35,473 bases of DNA from a candidate division WOR-3 bacterium (lineage in GTDB: Bacteria > Hydrothermota > Tepidihabitantia > Tepidihabitantales > Tepidihabitantaceae). Below are positions 7,489 to 14,809 of this stretch, piece after piece; the stretch's first letter is position 1, and the number at the start of each line of letters is the position of its first letter. The notes below the pieces were generated by a model. The model was given only the letters and a program-made list of their open reading frames with translations. It was not told the DNA's origin and made no database searches. The translations under genes and the position numbers were made by a program. Location: assembly GCA_039801365.1 (NCBI GenBank), contig JBDRUN010000001.1, positions 101,711 through 137,183 of the forward strand. Direction: 5' to 3'.

Positions 7489-8505
7489 ATGGATATTGCT
7501 GGCAACCGCCCGGACGCTGGTTCTGCAGAGAACCCCAGCCCTGCCCAGGTCAGTCATTCTTCCGAATCCCGCCGCATTCAGGCCGTGGACGTGTTTCGGG
7601 GAATGGCGGTGGCGGTTATGGTGGTTGCCAACTATCTGGAACCGCTTACCGTCACACCCGGCTGGCTTCAACACGCCCAGCCTCTATCCGGGCTGAATTT
7701 TCTTGACATCGGTTTTCCGTTCTTCGTGTTCATCTCCGGAATGTTATTGCCCGGCTCGCTGGCGCGGCGGCTGGCGCTGGGCGGCTGGCGAAAAACCTTG
7801 TTCCACTTTCTCAAGCGCAATCTGTTGCTCATCGCTTTTGGCATTGCCGGCACCCTGCTTCTGCGCGGCCATCCGCTGCGCGACTGGGGAGTGTTACAGG
7901 CCTTCGGTCTGGCCGGGCTTGTGGCCCTGCCCTTTGCCCGGCTGCGGCCAGGTGCGCGTTTTGCGGCAGGGCTTGTTCTGATTACGGCTTACCAGGTGAT
8001 GCTCAGTCTGGGATATGCCGAGTGGCTTCTTGGGCACGAGCATGGTGACCTTGGCGGAATCGCCGGTTGTATTGCCTGGGCTGGTGTCATGCTGATTGGT
8101 TCGTTTCTCAGCCGGCATCTTTCAGACCTGCGTCAGTCTCTGGTCTGGAGTGCGAGCTTGGCACTTGCCCTGGGCATTGCCGGATTTGCGCTTCATTACG
8201 TTGTGCCGGTAACAAAGCCGCTGGTTACCGCTTCATATGCGCTGGTGTGCTGCGGCCTGGCCGCGGCCGGGTTCGCGCTTGTGCTCGGCCTCGACATCGC
8301 TGGAATCAGGCTTGCCCACTTTGCGTTGTTCGGTGCCAACCCGCTGGTATGCTATATGCTTTCGGGTGTTCTGGCCGAGGGTTTACGAAGCCTTGTGCCG
8401 GAGCCGACGCTTCTGCCCGCCTTGGCCCTGGCCAGTTTGATATACCTTGTCTGCTTTCTCTGCGCCTTGTTTCTCCGACGCCGGGGTATTTTTGTGAAGC
8501 TGTAG
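7489..8505 (+). CDS. NagX/DUF5009-like integral membrane protein (acyltransferase-type)
   Basis: 338 residues from the ATG at 7489 (a GTG immediately before it, at 7486, is also possible). After a 30-residue polar head, RIQAVDVFRGMAVAVMVVAN begins the first membrane segment; this is the conserved opening of the COG4299 family (heparan-alpha-glucosaminide N-acetyltransferase-like, DUF5009). LDIGFPFFVFISGMLLPGSL follows (about 72-91). Then come roughly eight further hydrophobic spans, ending in a positively charged tail LRRRGIFVKL. In characterised relatives the fold moves an acetyl group across a membrane onto a sugar; the substrate here is unknown. It stands alone on the plus strand and ends 8 bp from the convergent gene. 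No Shine-Dalgarno is evident. Confidence 0.8.
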   Translation: MDIAGNRPDAGSAENPSPAQVSHSSESRRIQAVDVFRGMAVAVMVVANYLEPLTVTPGWLQHAQPLSGLNFLDIGFPFFVFISGMLLPGSLARRLALGGWRKTLFHFLKRNLLLIAFGIAGTLLLRGHPLRDWGVLQAFGLAGLVALPFARLRPGARFAAGLVLITAYQVMLSLGYAEWLLGHEHGDLGGIAGCIAWAGVMLIGSFLSRHLSDLRQSLVWSASLALALGIAGFALHYVVPVTKPLVTASYALVCCGLAAAGFALVLGLDIAGIRLAHFALFGANPLVCYMLSGVLAEGLRSLVPEPTLLPALALASLIYLVCFLCALFLRRRGIFVKL

Positions 8506-8513
8506 CCGAAGTG

Positions 8514-9830
8514 TCAGCGGTCCAAGAGCGTGCGGATAAACTCATCCCCGCGCAGCATGCCAAGTGCGCCGGTTTTGACCGTTTCCTCGTCGTAGGTCTG
8601 AACCTGGTCCGGCTCAATGCCTGAGCCGGCAATCGCCACCGGCACCGGACCATGCACATGGTTACCTCTAGTCACCGGCGTCGCATGGTCAGGAAGCACC
8701 GCCACCCGGGTCTGGATACCGCGCTCTTCAATGCCCTTCATTACTCTGGCAATAAGCCGCTGGTCAAGATACTCAATGCCCAGAATCTTCTGCTGCACGT
8801 CCCGCGAGTGCCCGGCTTCGTCCGTCGCCTCGACATGGACATACACAAAGTCGTGGTCGGCCAGAGCAGCAAGACATGCGTCTGCCTTGCCTTCGTAGTT
8901 CGTGTCAATGAGACCGGTAGCGCCCTCAACCTGAATCACATCCAGGCCGGCGTATACTCCCAGGCCCCGAACCAGGTCCACTGCTGATATGACCGCACCA
9001 GTGATGCCGAACATCTCCCGGTAAGTTTTCATCTTTGGCTTGCGGCCCGGAGACCAGAACCAGACCGAATTGGCCGGGTCTTTGCCCGCCAGAGTGCGCG
9101 CAACATTGACGCCGTGCCCGGGCAGAACCTCCCACGACAGCCGTATCAGACTGTTCAGAAGCTCTGCTGTTGGCCGCGCCGCTTCGTTCTTCGGCCTTAC
9201 CAACAGGTCCAGAGCCCGCTCGCCCACATAGTCATGCGGCGGAAAACACTCCAGGTCAGGAGAGGGCAGTCCGTTCGGCTGTCCCGCGGCGTTTTCTCCG
9301 CTGAGCACGCAAAGATGCCGATAGCTTATACCCGGAAAGAAGCGGACGCCAATCTGACAGTCAGGCCGTTGTGTAGTCGGGTGGCCTGTCGGAAACCCGG
9401 AGTTGAATTCCTGCTTACCTGTACAAGCTAGAACCTGACTACTTTCTCTGTTCATCGCCTCGATAAGCGGTCGTGCCTCTTCACTTGAGATATGACCCGC
9501 AGAATGATTCTTTATCCGGCCGTCCTTGATGCATATCAGGTTGCAGCGCAAGGCAACATCAGTCTCGTCGAGCCCCACGCCCATCGCCGCCGCCTCAATC
9601 ACACCGCGACCCTGATAGCATTCCCGCGGGTCGTAGCCAAGCACAGTCAGGTTTGCCACTTCACTGCCCGGCGGCATATCCTCATCAACAGTGATGAATT
9701 GACCGCACCGGCCCAGCCGGGCTATCTTGTCCATCGTCGGCTTTCTGGCAACCTGCAGCGGAGTTCTGTTGCCCAGCTCGGGCAGAGGAAAATCAGCCAT
9801 CCCGTCGCCGAGAAAGATGACGAACTTCAT
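8514..9830 (-). CDS. Archaeal-type phosphoglycerate mutase homologue, probably homoserine kinase
   Basis: 438 residues of the alkaline-phosphatase/iPGM superfamily. GDGMAD (8-13) binds metal through D9. PPGSEVANLTVLGYDP (53-68) holds the nucleophile region, with S56. GVRFFPGISYRHL (161-173) follows, and near the end EATDEAGHSRD, PDHATPVTRGNHVHGPVPV supply metal ligands. General annotation would be cofactor-independent phosphoglycerate mutase (apgM). However, it is the third gene of an operon with threonine synthase (6-nt gap), and I recall a subfamily (TIGR02535, proposed homoserine kinase) defined by just this neighbourhood in organisms lacking ThrB. I therefore favour phosphorylation of homoserine, with glycolytic mutase activity as the alternative. 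It is about 30-40 residues longer than usual because of an insert near residues 130-158. Confidence 0.85.
   Translation of the reverse strand: MKFVIFLGDGMADFPLPELGNRTPLQVARKPTMDKIARLGRCGQFITVDEDMPPGSEVANLTVLGYDPRECYQGRGVIEAAAMGVGLDETDVALRCNLICIKDGRIKNHSAGHISSEEARPLIEAMNRESSQVLACTGKQEFNSGFPTGHPTTQRPDCQIGVRFFPGISYRHLCVLSGENAAGQPNGLPSPDLECFPPHDYVGERALDLLVRPKNEAARPTAELLNSLIRLSWEVLPGHGVNVARTLAGKDPANSVWFWSPGRKPKMKTYREMFGITGAVISAVDLVRGLGVYAGLDVIQVEGATGLIDTNYEGKADACLAALADHDFVYVHVEATDEAGHSRDVQQKILGIEYLDQRLIARVMKGIEERGIQTRVAVLPDHATPVTRGNHVHGPVPVAIAGSGIEPDQVQTYDEETVKTGALGMLRGDEFIRTLLDR
9359..9440. repeat. Possible 82-bp inserted element in the mutase-like gene
   Basis: The segment is bounded by 7-bp inverted repeats AGTCAGG (9359-9365) and CCTGACT (9434-9440). 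It codes, in frame, for the extra residues of about 130-158 (VLACTGKQEFNSGFPTGH and following) between IEAMNRE and IGVRFFPG, a place where family members normally have only a short link. The interior contains further self-complementary stretches. Whether it is a mobile element or a natural loop needs other copies to decide. Confidence 0.35.
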
Positions 9831-9836
9831 ATCCCG

Positions 9837-11189
9837 CTATCGCTTTCCAAACTTCTGCCGCAGATACTCCCGGAACCAGCCGTACTCGTTCGGCCCTTTG
9901 TCGTAGTACTCCGGCTTGTCGTCCAATCCTTCCAGAGCTCGCGGCAGCGCCGGGTCAATGCCCAGCAGCCGCTGAATCTCCTCGGGAAACTTGGCCGGAT
10001 GCGCAGTCTCAATGGAAATACAAAGGGAAGGCTTGCTCTCCCGCAGGAATTTTTCCAGCCCGGCCCAGCCTACCGCGCCGTGCGGCTCCAGCATCACCCG
10101 ATACTTATTCCAGGTGTTGACAATCGTCTCTCGGGTAGCGGCGTCGTCAATGCTCACCGCGTACATGTCCCGGCGCATCGCCTCAAAATCAGGCTCCCGG
10201 GTAACATTACCTTTCTCGTCCATCACCCCGCGGTACAGCGCCACTAGTCTGGGCAGATTGGACGGATGCCCAACGTTCATGGCATTGGATATGCACACTC
10301 GTGACGGCTCAATCTTCTGGTATTTGCCTGTAGCCAGAAACTTGGGAAACTCGTCGTTGGCATTGGTGGCGATCACAAACCGCTCTGCCGGCAACCCCAT
10401 CCGCCAGGCAATCATGCCGCCGCACATATCCCCGAAATTCCCGGACGGCACGGAAAATACCGCTTTCTCGCCGTTCTTCTGCAGCCGGGCATAGGCGTAG
10501 AAATAGTAAACTGCCTGTGGCAGCAGCCGGCCGATGTTTATGGAGTTGGCCGAGGAGAAACGGATGTGAGCAAGTTTCGGGTCGGCGAACGCCTGCTTGA
10601 CCAGCGCCTGACAGTCGTCGAACTTTCCTTCAATCCCGATAACCCGCACATTACCGCCCAGAGTTGTCATCTGCTTGCGCTGCCGGGCCGAAACTTCCTT
10701 TAGCGGAAACAACACCACCATCGAAATGCGGTCCACATTGTGAAATGCGTGTGCGACCGCAGAACCGGTGTCACCCGAAGTAGCAGTAAGAATGACAAGC
10801 TCGCCCCTTTCCTGCGTCAGGAAATAGCGCATCATTCGCGCCATCATCCGGGCGGCAAAGTCCTTGAAAGAAGCGGTCGGCCCCTGGTCTAGCCGCATGA
10901 TCCAGTTATTGTCATACACGCGCTCCAGCGGCACATCGTAGTTGTAACACTCCACACACAGTCGCATCAGCTCTTCGTCCGGAACAAGGCCGGCCGTGTA
11001 GCGCTTCAGCACCGCAAATGCTATTTCCGGATAACTCTTGTCCTTATAGGCAAGAATCTCCTCCTGCGGTATCGAAGGAATCTCCCGTGGCATATAAAGA
11101 CCCTTGTCCGGAGCCTGACCAGCAAGCAAAGCTTCCCTCAGGTCGACATCAGGAGAACGGAGGTTAGTGGAGTAGAAAAGTAACGCCAT
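9837..11189 (-). CDS. thrC: Threonine synthase
   Basis: 450 residues. Converts O-phosphohomoserine to threonine with PLP. The N-terminus MALLFYSTNLRSPDVDLREA with the following LLAGQAPDKGLYMPREIP is the classical bacterial threonine synthase opening (YxSTN...GLxxPRxIP). The PLP lysine is K109 in DQGPTASFKDFAARMM; LTATSGDTGSAVAHAF binds cofactor phosphate; VFSVPSGNFGDMCGGMIAWRMG is also conserved. Length fits the E. coli-type class. The ATG lies 2 nt after the stop of the upstream PLP enzyme gene, and the mutase/kinase-like gene starts 6 nt after its own stop, so the three genes form a homoserine-branch operon. Confidence 0.95.
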   Translation of the reverse strand: MALLFYSTNLRSPDVDLREALLAGQAPDKGLYMPREIPSIPQEEILAYKDKSYPEIAFAVLKRYTAGLVPDEELMRLCVECYNYDVPLERVYDNNWIMRLDQGPTASFKDFAARMMARMMRYFLTQERGELVILTATSGDTGSAVAHAFHNVDRISMVVLFPLKEVSARQRKQMTTLGGNVRVIGIEGKFDDCQALVKQAFADPKLAHIRFSSANSINIGRLLPQAVYYFYAYARLQKNGEKAVFSVPSGNFGDMCGGMIAWRMGLPAERFVIATNANDEFPKFLATGKYQKIEPSRVCISNAMNVGHPSNLPRLVALYRGVMDEKGNVTREPDFEAMRRDMYAVSIDDAATRETIVNTWNKYRVMLEPHGAVGWAGLEKFLRESKPSLCISIETAHPAKFPEEIQRLLGIDPALPRALEGLDDKPEYYDKGPNEYGWFREYLRQKFGKR

Positions 11190-11191
11190 AC

Positions 11192-12598
11192 TTAGTTCGA
11201 CTTGGCCAATGCCTGATCCAGGTCCGCAATAATGTCATCCGGATGTTCTGCGCCCACCGAAAGCCGGATAAGGTCCGGAGGAATTGCGGCCATCTGCCTG
11301 CCTTCTTCTCCCTGTTGCCAATGAGTAGAAATCGCCGGAATAGTGGCTACCGATTTTACCCGGCCAAGGTCTGTTGCCCGCCATATCATCTGAAGCCGGT
11401 CGAATACGTCTCGGCACGCCTGGGCTCCGCCTTTCACCCGGAAGGAAAGCAGATGGGAGAAGCGGTTCACCGGTTTTCTGTACCTCTCGTCGTATTCTGC
11501 ATCTACCAGCCAGAGGTATTTCTTTGCCACCTCGTGCAGCGGGTTTGATTCCAGACCCAGATAGTTCACCGCCAGAACGTTTTTGTGCCGCTCTAGAAAC
11601 TTCGCTACTGTGAGGGCAGTCTGACTCCATACATCCACCCTTGTGCGCAGTGTGCGCAGGTCGTTCAGAGTCATTGCGGCCTGAAACGGATGCAGACAAC
11701 CGCCGGTATCCCGCTGGGGCCACAGCTTCAAATACTGGCAGAAATCAGCTTTCATATCTTCGTTGTTGACATTGGAGATTATCGGCTTGCGGCAGATTAC
11801 CGCACCGGCAATACCCGTACCCGAACTGCTCATCACCTTGGTAACAGACTGAATCACAATGTCGGCGCCATAGCATATGGGCCGCAACAAAGCCGGAGAA
11901 GCAATCGTGGAATCGCAAATAAAGGGCAACCCGCGCGCGTGCGCCAAGTCCACGACCTGCTTCAGGTCAAAGAAAGCCAGGCCTGGATTGGACGGCATCT
12001 CGCCATACAAGAAACGGGTGTTCTTGTCTATGAGCCTTGCCCATTCATCCAAGTCGTTTGAATTACGCACCCAGCGCACCTCGATGCCCCGCTCCTGCAT
12101 CTTGCGGATATTGAACTGCTGGAATGTCCCACCGTACACCTGGCAGGTGGCGACAAAATTCAGAGGCGCATCGTCCTGCCTTACCAGCAGCGCGTCAGTC
12201 ACGCCCGCAATCGCAGCCATACCGGACGAATAGACAACGCAGCTTGTTTCTCCGTCATAGCCGTACCCGTCAAGCAGCGCCAGAACATCTTCTAGATACT
12301 GAAGCGTCGGGTTGTGAATCCGGGTATAGCACCAGGTTGGAATCTGATAGGAGAGAGCGGCTTCCAGTTCATCTGAGTCGCGGTATGCCTGAGCTGCAGA
12401 TAAGAACAGCGGCTCCATCGTCGCGCCCTGGTTATTGTTCAACGCTTCTTCCACCGTGTAGAGCCCGTGCACGGCAAGCGTGTCAAAACGCCGGCGCTTG
12501 GCTTGTTGCCAGGCTTGCCGGCGCTTCTCGATAATCACCCTGGCCCTTTCCAGATACCGTTTCATGCCCTCGCTTGGCGAGGGCGTGGGTTTGTTCAT
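11192..12598 (-). CDS. Cys/Met-metabolism PLP enzyme (O-acylhomoserine sulfhydrylase-like)
   Basis: 468 residues from the ATG at 12598. A GTG directly before it (12601) is only 4-5 nt from the AGGAGG site, so the ATG at 7 nt is the better start. The PLP lysine is in IQSVTKVMSSSG (K about 254); YTRIHNPTLQYLED (about 91-104) and YSSGMAAIAGVTDAL (about 123-137) are family signatures. It is longer than the usual 380-430 residues, with a 40-residue N-terminal extension and a loop near 55-90, which points to the O-acetylhomoserine sulfhydrylase side of the family rather than cystathionine synthase. As first gene of the operon with thrC, it would draw from the same homoserine pool. Exact substrate is not decidable from sequence alone. 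Confidence 0.85.
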   Translation of the reverse strand: MNKPTPSPSEGMKRYLERARVIIEKRRQAWQQAKRRRFDTLAVHGLYTVEEALNNNQGATMEPLFLSAAQAYRDSDELEAALSYQIPTWCYTRIHNPTLQYLEDVLALLDGYGYDGETSCVVYSSGMAAIAGVTDALLVRQDDAPLNFVATCQVYGGTFQQFNIRKMQERGIEVRWVRNSNDLDEWARLIDKNTRFLYGEMPSNPGLAFFDLKQVVDLAHARGLPFICDSTIASPALLRPICYGADIVIQSVTKVMSSSGTGIAGAVICRKPIISNVNNEDMKADFCQYLKLWPQRDTGGCLHPFQAAMTLNDLRTLRTRVDVWSQTALTVAKFLERHKNVLAVNYLGLESNPLHEVAKKYLWLVDAEYDERYRKPVNRFSHLLSFRVKGGAQACRDVFDRLQMIWRATDLGRVKSVATIPAISTHWQQGEEGRQMAAIPPDLIRLSVGAEHPDDIIADLDQALAKSN

Positions 12599-12656
12599 CA
12601 CGGTTCCTCCTGAGATAAGCGACCTCTATAGTCGGGGTTCCATTTGCGCACAAGGC

Positions 12657-12685
12657 AATCTAGGCGAACATCAGCTTCAAGTCAA
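12657..12685 (-). promoter_or_regulatory. Promoter of the PLP enzyme-thrC operon
   Basis: Minus strand: TTGACT (12685-12680), 17 bp, TAGATT (12662-12657). The transcript start near 12650 leaves a leader of about 50 nt with AGGAGG at 12611-12606. No riboswitch fold is recognisable in so short a leader. Confidence 0.6.
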
Positions 12686-12699
12686 GCGGACGCCTCTGG

Positions 12700-12727
12700 T
12701 TGACATATACAGCCGCCACGGCATTAT
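12700..12727 (+). promoter_or_regulatory. Promoter of the divergent PLP enzyme gene
   Basis: TTGACA (12700-12705), 16 bp, CATTAT (12722-12727). The -35 is perfect. It lies back to back with the promoter of the opposite operon, 14 bp between the two -35 boxes, so one regulator could act on both. AAAGGAG at 12740-12746 is the ribosome site for the ATG at 12752. Confidence 0.55.
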
Positions 12728-12751
12728 CAGCATCGTCTAAAAGGAGCTTTT

Positions 12752-13921
12752 ATGCACCACCCTGATACTTTGTGCGTTCACTCTGGCCAGCCTGAGACCG
12801 GCCCAGGGCCGGTAGTTACTCCGATATACGCAACCTCCACTTTCCGCTTCCGTTCTGCCCAGCATGGCGCAGCCCTTTTTGCCGGCAAAGAGCCGGGCTA
12901 CATCTACACCCGCATGCTCAACCCGACAGTAAAGGGACTGGAAGATTGCGTCGCCAGCCTTGAGGGAGGCGCATTCGGCCTAGCCACCAGCTCCGGCATG
13001 GCCGCCATTCATGCTACACTGGTCGCGCTCTGCTCAGCTGGCAACCACGTAGTCTGCTCCCGGGCGGTGTACGGCCCGACTCTGGGACTGCTGCAGAGTA
13101 TAATGTCCGGGTTGGGCGTGGAGTATTCCAGCGTAGATACGACGGATGTAGAACAGGTGAACGCTGTTCTTCGGCCCAACACCAAAGTCCTGTTTGTGGA
13201 AACACCCGGCAACCCGACGCTTGTCATCTCTGACCTGGCGGCTCTGGCTGGACTCTGCCAGAAGCGTGGTATCAAGCTGGTGGTGGATAACACCTTCATG
13301 ACTCCGATTCTGCAACGACCTCTGGACTGGGGAGCAGATGTGGTAGTTCACTCCTTGACCAAGTTTCTTAACGGACATGCTGATGTGGTCGGCGGCATTA
13401 TCGTGGTGCGCAACGAGGCCACGTACCTGCAGTTCCGCAAGGTTCTGAACCATCTGGGCGGGGTATTGGGACCCTTTGAAGCATTTCTGGTGCACCGGGG
13501 CATCAAAACCCTGCACCTTCGGATGCAGCGTCACTGCGAAAATGCCATCCTGATTGCCAGATTCCTGGAAAGTCACCCCAAAGTGGCGGCGGTACGTTAT
13601 CCCGGGCTTCCTAGCCATCCCCAGTACGAGCTGGCGCAGCGGCAGATGAAAGGTCCGGGCGGCATGATAAGCTTTGAGCTGAAAAGCGGCCTGGAAGCCG
13701 GGCGCCGGGTTATGGACTCGGTCCGGCTCTGCGGACTCGCAGTCAGTCTGGGCGGAGTAGAAACACTTATTGAGCATCCCGCCTCCATGACTCATGCCAG
13801 CGTGCCAGAGGAAGAAAGGTTGCGTGCAGGTATTACTGATGGTCTGGTTCGCCTGTCAGTGGGTATAGAAAACCCGGAAGATATTATCGCCGATTTGGAT
13901 CAGGCGCTTGCCAGGGCGTGA
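12752..13921 (+). CDS. Cystathionine gamma-synthase / gamma-lyase family PLP enzyme
   Basis: 389 residues, the normal length. Family marks: HSGQPETGPGPVVTPIYATS (10-29), YTRMLNPTVKGLE (52-64), ATSSGMAAIHATL (78-90), catalytic tyrosine in YGPT (Y107), FVETPGNPTL (148-157), aspartate D179 in VVDNTFMTP, and the PLP lysine K204 in HSLTKFLNGHADVVGG. The FLVHRGIKTLHLRMQRHCENA part resembles methionine gamma-lyases, but the cysteine that follows the active tyrosine in those enzymes is absent (YGPT instead of YGCT). Cystathionine gamma-synthase, gamma-lyase or O-acylhomoserine sulfhydrylase are all open. A strong ribosome site (AAAGGAG, 5 nt from the ATG) and its own promoter support the start. Confidence 0.88.
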   Translation: MHHPDTLCVHSGQPETGPGPVVTPIYATSTFRFRSAQHGAALFAGKEPGYIYTRMLNPTVKGLEDCVASLEGGAFGLATSSGMAAIHATLVALCSAGNHVVCSRAVYGPTLGLLQSIMSGLGVEYSSVDTTDVEQVNAVLRPNTKVLFVETPGNPTLVISDLAALAGLCQKRGIKLVVDNTFMTPILQRPLDWGADVVVHSLTKFLNGHADVVGGIIVVRNEATYLQFRKVLNHLGGVLGPFEAFLVHRGIKTLHLRMQRHCENAILIARFLESHPKVAAVRYPGLPSHPQYELAQRQMKGPGGMISFELKSGLEAGRRVMDSVRLCGLAVSLGGVETLIEHPASMTHASVPEEERLRAGITDGLVRLSVGIENPEDIIADLDQALARA

Positions 13922-14061
13922 GTCAGGTGCGTCACACCGTAGCCAAAACCAGTAAATACAGGCAGACCTACACCACCGGCAAAAAGGTATAAGAGGACAG
14001 CTGCGCTTGCCCGCCGGGCGCCAAGGGCCGCTCCGGCCGGACGCACCGCCTGCCAAACTGT
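13920..14061 (-). pseudogene. Remnant of a BioY-type biotin transporter gene
   Basis: The minus strand encodes QAVRPAGAALGARRASAAVL, then LYLFAGGVGLPVFTGFGYGV. This looks like the core of BioY (LLAGxxLGxRRGxxSVxLYLxLGxxGLPVFxG). A full BioY is about 180-190 residues; here only some 45 recognisable residues remain, with no following GPTGGYL motif, and the 3' side runs into the end of the PLP enzyme gene. No ribosome site is seen. BioY is the biotin-binding S component of an ECF transporter. I read this as a decayed gene fragment; chance resemblance of a short hydrophobic frame cannot be excluded. Confidence 0.45.
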
Positions 14062-14074
14062 GAATAAAACGAAG

Positions 14075-14103
14075 TTGAGGAACAAACGGCCAGCTGCTAT
14101 ACT
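14075..14103 (+). promoter_or_regulatory. Promoter of the small exported-protein gene
   Basis: TTGAGG (14075-14080), 17 bp, TATACT (14098-14103). It is followed by AGGAG at 14115-14119, so the leader is short, about 15 nt. Confidence 0.5.
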
Positions 14104-14125
14104 ACGCCCTAACTAGGAGATGCTT

Positions 14126-14809
14126 GTGTCCAGAGTTTGCATTCTCTTTGCGCTGTTGACCCTGGCTCCGGCCTGGGGAGCCAATCTTATTGTCAACTCA
14201 TCTTTTGAATACTGGCTGTTCGGCTCGCCGGTGGGATGGGTAACTTCCAATGCGGTGATAGAAAGCACGGTCGTGCGTGATACAAATGCCCATACCGGTC
14301 GCTATTGCGCACTGCTGCGCGGGGCAGATACCTCTGCCTTTGTGACAACTACGACAATCGTGCGGCCGGGAATCCACTATCAGTTCGGGGCTTTCTGCCG
14401 GGTACCGGGCATACTCCCGGCCTCTTTTGTCCTGCAGTTTACGACTTTGCTGGCCGACCCGATTGGTAACCCGATAATCATTCCGGCAATATACTCAGGC
14501 CGCAACTACCGCGAGTACACGCGCTGGGTTACCGCTCCTGAATCTGCCTTCTTTCTCGTTGTGACGTTCGCTACCCTGCCGCATGCGACCGCATACCTGG
14601 ACGACGTCACCCTGGAAGATACCACGTTTCTCGGCCTTGAAGAGAAACAATCCACTGCTCTGCCCATTGCAAACCAGACTCGCAAGATAGTCGTGCCTGC
14701 AGGATGCCGGCTAACTGTGATGCCGGGTATGATGGCCTACGACATCACGGGCCGCAGGTTCAATTGTAGTCTGCCTGGAGGAATCTACTTCCTTACTCCG
14801 AAGCGTTGA
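14126..14809 (+). CDS. Small exported protein, carbohydrate-binding-module-like, with sorting-type tail
   Basis: 227 residues from GTG at 14126, chosen because AGGAG (14115-14119) is 6 nt upstream; the ATG at 14120 touches the ribosome site. A signal peptide (VCILFALLTLAPAWG) is followed by ANLIVNSSFEYW, then a beta-rich domain with NAHTGRYCALLRG and AYLDDVTLED. N-terminal NxSFE...W and a late YLDDV are typical of CBM4/9-like jelly rolls that bind glycans. The tail YDITGRRFNCSLPGGIYFLT resembles the end of type IX-like sorting domains (DxxGRxV...GxYFL) but is short. The last 17 bp overlap the end of the convergent symporter gene. Exported status is good; ligand unknown. Confidence 0.75.
   Translation: MSRVCILFALLTLAPAWGANLIVNSSFEYWLFGSPVGWVTSNAVIESTVVRDTNAHTGRYCALLRGADTSAFVTTTTIVRPGIHYQFGAFCRVPGILPASFVLQFTTLLADPIGNPIIIPAIYSGRNYREYTRWVTAPESAFFLVVTFATLPHATAYLDDVTLEDTTFLGLEEKQSTALPIANQTRKIVVPAGCRLTVMPGMMAYDITGRRFNCSLPGGIYFLTPKR

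Noticed and set aside
6963..7505. 180-codon minus-strand frame over the 12-bp repeat, and a 72-codon plus frame from 7008
   Set aside because: No ribosome site, no domain, low-complexity Cys/Ser/Arg-rich translation; the repeat itself explains the openness.
12602..12751. SAM riboswitch before the Cys/Met enzymes
   Set aside because: The leaders are only about 20-50 nt after the promoters and show no SAM-box helices.
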